Positions 53,182 to 61,753 of a DNA stretch of 64,000 nt are shown here, piece after piece. This DNA comes from Clostridiales bacterium (GTDB taxonomy: Bacteria > Bacillota > Clostridia > Oscillospirales > Oscillospiraceae): NCBI GenBank assembly GCA_021201185.1, contig JAJQFJ010000015.1, positions 1-64,000 of the forward strand, in the 5' to 3' direction. The notes under the pieces are model-generated. The model was not told the DNA's origin. It ran no database searches and saw only the letters and a program-made list of their open reading frames with translations. The translations under genes and the position numbers were made by a program. How positions within the stretch are numbered: the stretch's first letter is position 1; the number at the start of each line of letters is the position of its first letter.

Positions 53182-54209
53182 CTGATATCAAATCCCTGTC
53201 CCGCCCTGAGCTGGAGGCCCTGATGGCGGACCTTGGACAGCCCAAATTTAGAGCCAAGCAGGTCTTTCAATGGCTTCACCGGGGTGTTGCGTCCTTTGAG
53301 GAGATGTCCAACCTGCCAAAAGCCCTCCGGGAGCAGCTGGCGGAGCAATGCCTGCTCACTGTGCCCCAGGTGGAGCGAAAGCAGGTCTCCCGGCTGGACG
53401 GGACGATCAAATACCTCTGGCGGCTGGGAGACGGCAACTGCGTGGAATCGGTGCTGATGCGCTATCGGCACGGAAACACTGTCTGCGTCTCCTCTGAGGT
53501 GGGACGTCTCATGGGCTGTGCCTTCTGCGCCTCTACCCTGGGCGGTCTGGTCCGCCGTCTGACCGCCGGGGAGATTCTGGATCAGGTTATTTTTGTTCAG
53601 AAGGAATCGGGAGAAAAAATCTCCAACATTGTCCTGATGGGCATTGGAGAGCCGCTGGACAATTTTGATGCGGTCATGCGCTTTCTGGAGCTGGTCAACG
53701 ATCCGGACGGAGTCAACATCGGGATGCGGCATATCTCTCTTTCTACCTGCGGTTTAACAGAAAAAATTGACAAACTTGCCGGTTATCGGTTACAATTAAC
53801 TTTATCAGTATCTCTCCACGCCCCGGACGACGAGACCCGCTCCCGGCTGATGCCGGTCAACCGGTCAGTAGGGGTGGACAGACTGTTTGACTGCTGCCGC
53901 CGATACTTTGAGACCACCGGGCGACGCATTTCCTACGAGTACGCCATGGTGGACGGGGTCAACGACCATGACTGGCAGGCCGACCTGCTGGCCCGTCGGC
54001 TGAAGGGTATCCCCGGCCATGTGAATCTGATCCCGCTGAATAATGTGCGGGAGAGTCCCCTGAAGCCCAGCACCCGGATCAGGCAATTCCAGCAGCGTCT
54101 GGAGCAGCAGGGAGTCACTACCACAGTACGTCGGAGACTGGGGAGCGATATTGACGCCTCCTGTGGTCAGCTGCGGAGAAAGACCCTGGGCATCCAGGAG
54201 ACAGAATAA
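53178..54209 (+). CDS. rlmN: 23S rRNA/tRNA adenine-C2 methyltransferase RlmN, with altered radical-SAM motif (RxxxCxxC)
   Basis: CVSSEVGRLMGCAFCASTLGGLVRR; GSDIDASCGQLRRK; ATG 53178. Confidence 0.93.
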   Translation: MTDIKSLSRPELEALMADLGQPKFRAKQVFQWLHRGVASFEEMSNLPKALREQLAEQCLLTVPQVERKQVSRLDGTIKYLWRLGDGNCVESVLMRYRHGNTVCVSSEVGRLMGCAFCASTLGGLVRRLTAGEILDQVIFVQKESGEKISNIVLMGIGEPLDNFDAVMRFLELVNDPDGVNIGMRHISLSTCGLTEKIDKLAGYRLQLTLSVSLHAPDDETRSRLMPVNRSVGVDRLFDCCRRYFETTGRRISYEYAMVDGVNDHDWQADLLARRLKGIPGHVNLIPLNNVRESPLKPSTRIRQFQQRLEQQGVTTTVRRRLGSDIDASCGQLRRKTLGIQETE

Positions 54210-54244
54210 CAGGCCAACAGGTCTGCAGGAAAGCCGGTGAGAAA

Positions 54245-55003
54245 GTGCAGGTCGCTGCATGGAAGGAAACCGATGTGGGCCGTGTACGTGCCCACAATGA
54301 GGATGCGTGTTTCACCTGCGTGGGGGACGACGTGAGTCTGGGTGTCGTCTGTGACGGCATGGGCGGCGCCAACGCCGGTGAGGTGGCCAGTCAGCTGGCT
54401 ATCGACAGCTTTGCCCAGACGCTGCTCCAGGCGCTCTCTGCGCCATCTGACGGCGGCGAGTGTCCCCCGGAGGAACAGCTGCGCTACGCCCTGGAGCGGG
54501 CCAACCAGTCGGTCTACTGCCACGGCTGGGAGCATCCGGAATGTCGTGGCATGGGGACTACCCTGGTGGCGGCTCTGATCATCGGTTCATCGGCCTATAT
54601 CCTGAATGTGGGGGACAGCCGGGCCTATGCGCTTCGAGCCTGTGGCATCCGGCAGATCACGCAGGACCATTCCCTGGTGGGCGAGCTGCTTCGGGCGGGA
54701 CGAATCACGCCGGAGCAGGCCAGGAACCACCCCAGAAAGAATATCATCACCCGGGCGCTGGGAACGGAACGCCACGTCGATGGCGACCTGTTTGTTCACA
54801 GGCTCCAGTCCGGTGAGCGGCTTCTGCTCTGCTCTGACGGACTGACCAACGAGCTGACGGACGGCGAGATTTTTGATCTGATTCAGCAGGGCGGCCCCAT
54901 TGAGGAGGGCTGTCAACGGTTGCTTAACGCGGCGCTGCTCCGTGGAGCGCACGACAATGTGACGGCGGTCCTCATGGATCTGCGTGACGACACGGAAAGG
55001 TAA
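54245..55003 (+). CDS. prpC: PP2C-type protein serine/threonine phosphatase (Stp/PrpC)
   Basis: TDVGRVRAHNEDACF, VCDGMGGANAGEVAS; GTG start. Confidence 0.94.
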   Translation: MQVAAWKETDVGRVRAHNEDACFTCVGDDVSLGVVCDGMGGANAGEVASQLAIDSFAQTLLQALSAPSDGGECPPEEQLRYALERANQSVYCHGWEHPECRGMGTTLVAALIIGSSAYILNVGDSRAYALRACGIRQITQDHSLVGELLRAGRITPEQARNHPRKNIITRALGTERHVDGDLFVHRLQSGERLLLCSDGLTNELTDGEIFDLIQQGGPIEEGCQRLLNAALLRGAHDNVTAVLMDLRDDTER

Positions 55004-55015
55004 GGAAGGTTTTTC

Positions 55016-57109
55016 ATGGATCAATACATCGGAAAATACCTTGACGATCGGTATGAAATTTTGGAGGAGATCGGCAGCGGCGGCATGGCTGTGGTCTATA
55101 AGGCCCGGTGCCATCGCCTGAATCGGCTGGTAGCGGTCAAGATTCTGCGCCCCAACATGATGCTGGACGACGATATCCGCCGCCGGTTCCACACCGAGTC
55201 CCAGGCTGTCGCCATGCTGTCCAGCCCCAACATCGTCAGTGTCTACGACGTGGGTCAGTTCGAGGGTGCGGACTATATCGTCATGGAGCTGATCGAGGGC
55301 ATTACCCTGAAGGAGTATATGCAGAAGCGGGGCGGTGTTCTGGACTGGCGGGAGGCCCTCCACTTCACGACCCAGATCATGCAGGCCCTCCGCCATGCTC
55401 ACAGCCGCGGCATTGTCCACCGGGACATCAAGCCCCAAAACATCATGGTCCTCCGGGACGGCAGCGTCAAGGTGGCCGATTTCGGTATCGCCCGAATCAT
55501 GGACAGTCAGAAAACGCTGACTACCGAGGCGTTCGGCAGTGTCCACTACGTCTCCCCGGAGCAGGCGAAGGGACTTTCGGTGGATGCCAGGAGCGACATC
55601 TACTCCGCCGGTATCGTTCTGTACGAAATGCTCACCGGACAGCTGCCCTTTGACGGGGATACGCCAGTCTCCATTGCCCTCCAGCACATCAATTCCACGC
55701 CCAAGCCCCCTCGTGAGTTGAATCCCCGGGTACCTGTGGGCATGGAGCAGATCTGCAAGCAGTGTATGTGTGCCCGGCTGGAGTTGCGCTATGCCGATGC
55801 CAAGCTGGTTTTAAAGGACCTGGAGGAGTTTCGCCGGAACCCGCAGATCGTGTTCCCCTATGCAGATCCATGGGACCCCAAAACAAAGGCTTCCGACTGT
55901 TCCCCCAACACTGACCACCCACAGCCTGCGGCCCCGGTCAGCTCCGTAAGGACAGTCAGCCAGACGGAGCAGAGCGTCGGAGACGGGGAGCTGGAATTCG
56001 AAAACACGGCTGCATTGGAGGCCTATGAGGATCAGCAGCGAAAAAAGGCCCGCATCATCTATACCTGCGCCATTGTAGCGATCGTAGGCGTTATCATCGC
56101 AATCTGTTTTATGCTTTACCAGAATTTCCTGGAGGATATTCTAGATACGGGAGATGTCTATGAGGTGCCTTCTCTCTCCGGCATGACGGTGGATGAGGCC
56201 AAGGAACTGATCGCCACCGAGCTTGGCGGACATTTTGAGGTGGTCATCTCCTCCACTCAGTACGACGATTCCGTAGAGGCGGGGGATATCATCTCCCAGA
56301 CGCCCTCTCACGGAAGCACGACCAAGAGCGATCTGACTACCATCAGTGTTGTGGTCAGCTCCGGTGTGCTGGAGGACGACAGCATTTATATGCCAAACCT
56401 TCTCCGGAAGGATTACCGCACTGCTGAGGCGGAGCTGGAGAACGATTACGGCGTGGTGGTCTCCTATGGCGACCGGGTCTATTCCGACATTATTGACGAA
56501 GGACTGATTGTCTCCACCGACCCCGTCTCCGGCTCAGTGCTGGAGGAGGGCCAGTCCGTCATCCTCTATGTCAGCAAGGGGCCTGAGGTGCGGGCGGTCA
56601 CTATGCCCAATCTGGTGGGTATGGACCGGGATGAGGCCGAGGAGGCCCTGGAGAGTATTGGGCTGACTCTGGGCGACTGTGTGACCGTCGCCGGGAGCCG
56701 AACCGCCGGGGAAATCATCTATCAGAGCGTGAAGTACGGCAGCGAAGCGGACCCCGGCACAGTCGTTCATGTCCAGATTAGTGATGGCTCGCTGAGTTCG
56801 GGGAACAGCACTGATACGGATACCGAAAGTACAGAAAGCTCTGACACTTCCTCCGCTGACAGTTCTTCCGGGCAGACCGCCACAACGCCGGTTTATGAGA
56901 TCCTCATTCCTCTCCACACATCAGAAGAGGACACGGGAACCACGCCCACCGTATCGGTATCGATCAATGGGGAGGTTATTCTGAATATGACCTATTCCGC
57001 AGATGCGACCCAGGCGTCTACCGTATACAGCGGGGAGATTAGCGACATCATCGTCCTGGTTGACGGGGTACAGACCAACGTCTTTACCTGTGAGGACATT
57101 TCTGAGTGA
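55016..57109 (+). CDS. prkC: Ser/Thr protein kinase with PASTA domains
   Basis: Kinase motifs VAVKILR, HRDIKPQN, DFGIAR; TM; PASTA repeats (VPSLSGMTVDEAKELI, MPNLLRKDYRTAEAEL, MPNLVGMDRDEAEEAL). Confidence 0.95.
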   Translation: MDQYIGKYLDDRYEILEEIGSGGMAVVYKARCHRLNRLVAVKILRPNMMLDDDIRRRFHTESQAVAMLSSPNIVSVYDVGQFEGADYIVMELIEGITLKEYMQKRGGVLDWREALHFTTQIMQALRHAHSRGIVHRDIKPQNIMVLRDGSVKVADFGIARIMDSQKTLTTEAFGSVHYVSPEQAKGLSVDARSDIYSAGIVLYEMLTGQLPFDGDTPVSIALQHINSTPKPPRELNPRVPVGMEQICKQCMCARLELRYADAKLVLKDLEEFRRNPQIVFPYADPWDPKTKASDCSPNTDHPQPAAPVSSVRTVSQTEQSVGDGELEFENTAALEAYEDQQRKKARIIYTCAIVAIVGVIIAICFMLYQNFLEDILDTGDVYEVPSLSGMTVDEAKELIATELGGHFEVVISSTQYDDSVEAGDIISQTPSHGSTTKSDLTTISVVVSSGVLEDDSIYMPNLLRKDYRTAEAELENDYGVVVSYGDRVYSDIIDEGLIVSTDPVSGSVLEEGQSVILYVSKGPEVRAVTMPNLVGMDRDEAEEALESIGLTLGDCVTVAGSRTAGEIIYQSVKYGSEADPGTVVHVQISDGSLSSGNSTDTDTESTESSDTSSADSSSGQTATTPVYEILIPLHTSEEDTGTTPTVSVSINGEVILNMTYSADATQASTVYSGEISDIIVLVDGVQTNVFTCEDISE

Positions 57110-58002
57110 CGGGGGTCATTGTCCGCTCTCTCAGCGGCTTTTATGATGTAGACGTTCAGGGGCAGACCCTCCGGTGTCGCGGTAGGGGCAAGCTGCGCTA
57201 TCAAAAGCAGAAGCCTCTGGTGGGAGACCGGGTGGAAATCACTCCGCTCAACGAGAGCGAGGGAGCCCTGGATTCCATCCTTCCACGGCGCAATGCCCTG
57301 GATCGTCCTGCCGTGGCCAATATGGATCAGATATTGATCGTGGCCTCCGGGGCAGTTCCGGTGACTGACCCGTTCCTGATTGACCGGATCACCGCCCTGG
57401 CCATCGCTGTGGACTGCCAGCCGGTTATCCTGTTCAACAAATGGGACCTGGTCCCGGTCCCGGAGCTGGCAGAGATTTATGCAAACGCCGGATTCACTGT
57501 CATTCCGTGCAGTGCCAGGACAGGCCAGGGGGTGGAGGAGATTCGTTCCTGTCTCCGGGATCGCATCTCCGTCTTTACCGGCAATTCAGGGGTGGGGAAG
57601 TCCAGCCTGCTCAACGCTCTGGAGGAAAGTCTGGAATTGGCCACCGGCGAGGTCAGTGCCAAGCTGGGCCGCGGGAGGCATACCACCCGGATGGTGGAGC
57701 TGTTTCGTCTCCCCGGAAATGCTCTGGCGGCAGACACCCCCGGCTTCGCCGCCTTCGACCCTCAGTCCCCTGAGCTGATGGACGCTCAGGCGTTGGCGGG
57801 CTATTTTCCGGAATTTCGCCCCTACCTGTCTGACTGTGCCTTCGTGGATTGCGCCCATGTCAGGGAAAAGGGCTGTGGTCTGCTGAAAGCGATAGAGCAG
57901 GGCAAGGTATCCAAAAGCCGTCACGACAGCTATGTGCGACTCTATCAACAGGCAAAGGAGTATCGGCCTTGGGAGAATCGAGGAAAAAACGGGCCGTCCT
58001 GA
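57106..58002 (+). CDS. rsgA: Ribosome small subunit-dependent GTPase A
   Basis: FTGNSGVGKSSLLN, DTPGFAAFD, Zn-binding CAFVDCAHVREKGC. Confidence 0.95.
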   Translation: MTGVIVRSLSGFYDVDVQGQTLRCRGRGKLRYQKQKPLVGDRVEITPLNESEGALDSILPRRNALDRPAVANMDQILIVASGAVPVTDPFLIDRITALAIAVDCQPVILFNKWDLVPVPELAEIYANAGFTVIPCSARTGQGVEEIRSCLRDRISVFTGNSGVGKSSLLNALEESLELATGEVSAKLGRGRHTTRMVELFRLPGNALAADTPGFAAFDPQSPELMDAQALAGYFPEFRPYLSDCAFVDCAHVREKGCGLLKAIEQGKVSKSRHDSYVRLYQQAKEYRPWENRGKNGPS

Positions 58003-58643
58003 TCGGCTCAGCGTCCGGCATCCCATCAGGATTGGCAGAGCGGATTCGGCCGGATGACTTTATCATCTGTGCCGATGGTGGACGGGAGTTGGCAGAGCAG
58101 CTGGGTCTGCGTCCGGACTGGTATGTAGGTGACAATGATTCTGGTGGACGGCCGGAGGGACTGCCTGCCACCCTTTTGCCGTCGGAAAAGGATGTCTCCG
58201 ACATGGAGATGGCCGTTGATCAGGCCCTCAAGCTGGGCTTCCGGGAACTGTTGCTCCTGGGCTGCACCGGTGGCAGGGGAGACCATCACCTGGCAAACCT
58301 GGGCCTTCTGGAGCAGATCGATCAGCGGGGCGGCTACGGTATTTTGCTGGACAGGACAAACGAGATGCGTTTCCTGAGGCCCGGCAGCTACCAGATCGAA
58401 AACCGTCCCAAATACCACTATCTGGGGCTAATCCCCTTGGACGCAACAGTCACCGGTGTTACGCTGACCGGTGTCCGCTATCCGCTGGATGATTTTACTC
58501 TTCGCCGCGGCTCTACCCGGTCGATCAGCAACGAGATCCTGCCGGGGAACACAGCGGGAATTACCATTCGGGACGGTCACGTCTATTTAATCCGGTCACA
58601 GCCGGAGCCTATTGACCCATGCGAGAAGGAGAAAATGAAATGA
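57969..58643 (+). CDS. thiN: Thiamine diphosphokinase
   Basis: DDFIICADGGRELAEQLGLRPDWYVGDNDSGG; C-terminal SNEILPG; TTG start 57969. Confidence 0.9.
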   Translation: MGESRKKRAVLIGSASGIPSGLAERIRPDDFIICADGGRELAEQLGLRPDWYVGDNDSGGRPEGLPATLLPSEKDVSDMEMAVDQALKLGFRELLLLGCTGGRGDHHLANLGLLEQIDQRGGYGILLDRTNEMRFLRPGSYQIENRPKYHYLGLIPLDATVTGVTLTGVRYPLDDFTLRRGSTRSISNEILPGNTAGITIRDGHVYLIRSQPEPIDPCEKEKMK

Positions 58644-59943
58644 GAAGAATGATCGCGTTGCTTTTGACCGCTGTGCTCTGTTTACAGCTGTGTGTCCCTG
58701 CCTTTGCCACAGAGACGGTGGAAGAGGCGGCAGATGTCACGGTTGCGAATGAGGAGGAATTGGCCTCTGAGACATCTGAGACAGAGGAAGCCGCCGAAAT
58801 CACGACCGATGAGGCAGAAGATACTTCCTCCGTCGCCGCTGTCTAAACAGATGGGACAGGCGAAGATACCGTTGCCGCTACAGATGAATCGGCGGAGACG
58901 GCAATCATCGATGAAGCAGACGATGCCGGGGACGTTGCTGAAGAAGAGGAAACTGCCGCATCTGAGGCCACTGGGGAGGCGTCGTCAGACGCCGCAGATG
59001 AGGATATCACCCTCTACAGCGGCTTTGAGGCGGACTATAACGACCCGGAATTCCTCCAGCTGCTGGAGAACGGGGCGGTTGAGGAAAATGAGGACGACGG
59101 CATCTCTACCGTTGCCACCTATTCCCACAGCAGTCAATTCAACGGATATACCATCACCAAGGGCGTTGACGTCTCCAAGTGGAACGGCACGATCAACTGG
59201 ACAAAGGTCAAGGCGTCCGGCATCAGCTTTGTGATGATTCGTTGCGGCTATCGCGGGGCCAGCGACGGGACGTTTTATAAGGACTCCATGTTTGAGACGA
59301 ACGTCGAGGGTGCTCTCGCTGCCGGGCTGGAAGTGGGCGTGTACGTCTACTCTCAGGCGATCACCACCTCTGAGGCCAAAGCAGAGGCCAACCTTGCCCT
59401 CCAGATGTGTGAAGGTTATTCCATTACCCTCCCTATCGTTTTGTATTATGAGTATTATACGACCACCACTGGTCGTCTGGCGACGGCCAGCCTGACCAAG
59501 ACCCAGCGGACCAATATCTGTCTGGCCTTCTGTAATACGGTGGATGCCGCTGGATACGGCGCCATGGTCTATGCCAACAAGAGTATTACTATACAGTACA
59601 GGCATGTACCTCCATCAATGGGACGACCTTTTATGGCAGCTATGACAAGGCTGGTCTTTCGATTCATTATCTCGCGGCCCCACAACTCAGCAATGCGAAC
59701 AGCACCGTCTCCGGCATTACAGTGAGCTGGATCAAGGTCAGCGGAGCGACCTCCTATCTGATTTATCGTAAGACCTGTGGCTCCGGTTGGGTGAGGATCG
59801 CCACCCTGGACAGCGGCAGTATCACCAGCTATACCGACACCACCGGCGTCTCCGGCACGACCTATTACTATACCGTTCGGGCAAAGAGCGCTAACGGACT
59901 CAGCTGGTATAATCAGACGGGTGTCTCTGCCCTCTGCCAGTAA
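58640..59943 (+). pseudogene. Decayed secreted GH25 lysozyme-like protein with C-terminal FN3
   Basis: Signal peptide ORF stops at TAA 58844-58846; same frame continues into GH25 (GVDVSKWNGTINWTKVKASGISFVMIRCGYRG); frame and domain break near 59580-59590; FN3 to stop 59943. Confidence 0.85.
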
Positions 59944-59974
59944 TTCCGGTCCCATATCCGCCTGACACAAACCG

Positions 59975-60026
59975 CCGACCCTCTGCATATCCTGTAACAG
60001 CAGGGTATCCAGAGGGTCGGTTTCTC
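59975..60026 (+). terminator. Rho-independent terminator after GH25/FN3 remnant
   Basis: gccgaccctctg-catatcctg-taacag-cagggtatc-cagagggtcggtttctctgtt. Confidence 0.75.
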
Positions 60027-60067
60027 TGTTCGTCCTGTAGATGCTGCGCAGGGAAGGGGGCACGATC

Positions 60068-60148
60068 TTGAAAATCATTCTTTTGCGGTCGCCGAAATTT
60101 CTCTCCGGTCTGCTCAAGCTGGTCTTCCACATCGATTTCAAGGAATGA
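60068..60148 (+). CDS. spoVM: SpoVM-like 26-aa sporulation peptide (not in supplied ORF track)
   Basis: TTG 60068..TGA 60148: MKIILLRSPKFLSGLLKLVFHIDFKE; RBS gggaaggggg 7 nt upstream; same length and PKFL..G placement as B. subtilis SpoVM; next to sipL-like and spoIVA. Confidence 0.85.
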   Translation: MKIILLRSPKFLSGLLKLVFHIDFKE

Positions 60149-60220
60149 CAGGTGACGATGGCGCATACTCTCTTTCAGAACCGTGTCCGGACTGACCGGA
60201 CACAAAGGAGAGGATGCCTT

Positions 60221-61741
60221 TTGGAACTTGAGTTGACAGGGACCAGCGCTGATTGCCTCGAGCTGATACAGGACAGCAGGTACAGCAGAGAGGAGACGCT
60301 GGAAATGATCGTCCCGGACGCCTGCCCGGACATAGCACAGGTAGCAGACACCTGGGGCTTCTGCTGCCTGACCCGGCGGGAGGTGACAGATTCCGGTGCA
60401 CTGCTGACAGGTCGGGTCAGGGTGAACATCCTGTACATCCCGGAAGGGGGCAGAGGACTGCAAAGGCTGGAGGCAGAGCTGCCTTTTCAGCATTTGAGCG
60501 AATGTGCACAGGTGGACGGCAATGCCCGTCTGCTGGCCGATGCCTGGGTGTCCTTTACAGAGACCCGTATTTTAAACCCAAGAAAGGTTTTGATCCGCAC
60601 AGATGTTTGCGAGAAGGTGCAGCTTTACCGGCTCCAGACTCTACGGGCCTACAGTGCCCTGGCCGCCGACGATGCCCTGGGGGTCCAGACCCGGCAGCAG
60701 CAGGAGCAGACCGACCTGGTGACCCAGACTGCTGAAAAGGTCTTTATCCTGGAGGATGAGCTGAGATTGTCTGGCAGTCGGGCCATCTCTGGGGCGCCCC
60801 TGCGGCTCCGGCCAGAGGCCTGCTGCCCGGAGGCCAGGCTGATCGGCTCCAAACTGGTGCTAAAGGGAACCGTCCGGGTCCAGGGTCTCTGGCAGGAGGA
60901 TGGGGGAGAACTGATTTCCAACGGCTTTGAGCTCCCCTTTTCCCAGATGCTGGATGCCGCCGGAGTGGGGGAGGGTGCCCAGTATCAGGTACGTCTTCAG
61001 ATCCAGAGCTGTCAGACCGGTCCGCTCTCCGGGGACGGGCGCACCCTGCCCATCACCCTGGAGCTGTGCGCTCAGGCAGTCTTCTGCGAGCGCATCCCTG
61101 TCACATTGATGACAGATGCCTACAGCATTTACTACCCCACAGAGCTGCATACAGAGCTGTGGGACATCTGCCGACAGAGCCACGAGGAATCCCGGCTGCC
61201 CGTGCGGGAGTCTGTCGCCTGTGAGCGTAACATTCAGGCGGTGTTGGACTGCCACGGAGAGCTGGGACTTGCTCAGGTGGTGAGGGACGCCGACCAATAT
61301 AATGTGACCGCCCCCGTCTCCGCCACAGCTCTGTGTCTGGATGAGGAAGGAAACCCATTTTCCGTCCTGCGCTCTTTTTCTGTCTCTTTTCAGTCCTCCT
61401 GTCCGCCGGAGCAGCAGCTTCAATGCAACTGCCTGCTGGTTCAGATAGAGGCGCTGTCCGCTGCTGCTGGGCTGGAGCTGCGGGGGATGATCACCCTGCA
61501 CATCCATGCTGCGGAAAAAAGTGCGGTCGCCTGTCTGACGGGGCTGGAGGTAGATGAGGAGCATCCAAAGGAACACAGCGGACAGCCCTCTGTGGTGTTG
61601 CGCCGTCCTGCCCCATCGGAGTCCCTGTGGGACATTGCCAAGCGCTGCTCCACCACCTGTCAAGAGATCTGCGCTGCCAACGGACTGGCAGAGGATCAGA
61701 CACTGGGCGATCAGATGCTGCTGATCCCCCGGAAGCGGTGA
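60221..61741 (+). CDS. sipL: SipL-like spore morphogenesis protein (DUF3794/SPOCS domains plus C-terminal LysM)
   Basis: MELELTG...SREETLEMIVPDACPDIAQVADTWG; repeated SPOCS; C-terminal LysM-like SLWDIAKRCSTTCQEICAANGLAEDQTLGDQMLLIP; TTG 60221 after aaaggag (an ATG at 60158 would extend it). Confidence 0.85.
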   Translation: MELELTGTSADCLELIQDSRYSREETLEMIVPDACPDIAQVADTWGFCCLTRREVTDSGALLTGRVRVNILYIPEGGRGLQRLEAELPFQHLSECAQVDGNARLLADAWVSFTETRILNPRKVLIRTDVCEKVQLYRLQTLRAYSALAADDALGVQTRQQQEQTDLVTQTAEKVFILEDELRLSGSRAISGAPLRLRPEACCPEARLIGSKLVLKGTVRVQGLWQEDGGELISNGFELPFSQMLDAAGVGEGAQYQVRLQIQSCQTGPLSGDGRTLPITLELCAQAVFCERIPVTLMTDAYSIYYPTELHTELWDICRQSHEESRLPVRESVACERNIQAVLDCHGELGLAQVVRDADQYNVTAPVSATALCLDEEGNPFSVLRSFSVSFQSSCPPEQQLQCNCLLVQIEALSAAAGLELRGMITLHIHAAEKSAVACLTGLEVDEEHPKEHSGQPSVVLRRPAPSESLWDIAKRCSTTCQEICAANGLAEDQTLGDQMLLIPRKR

Positions 61742-61753
61742 GGGAGGGATCAG

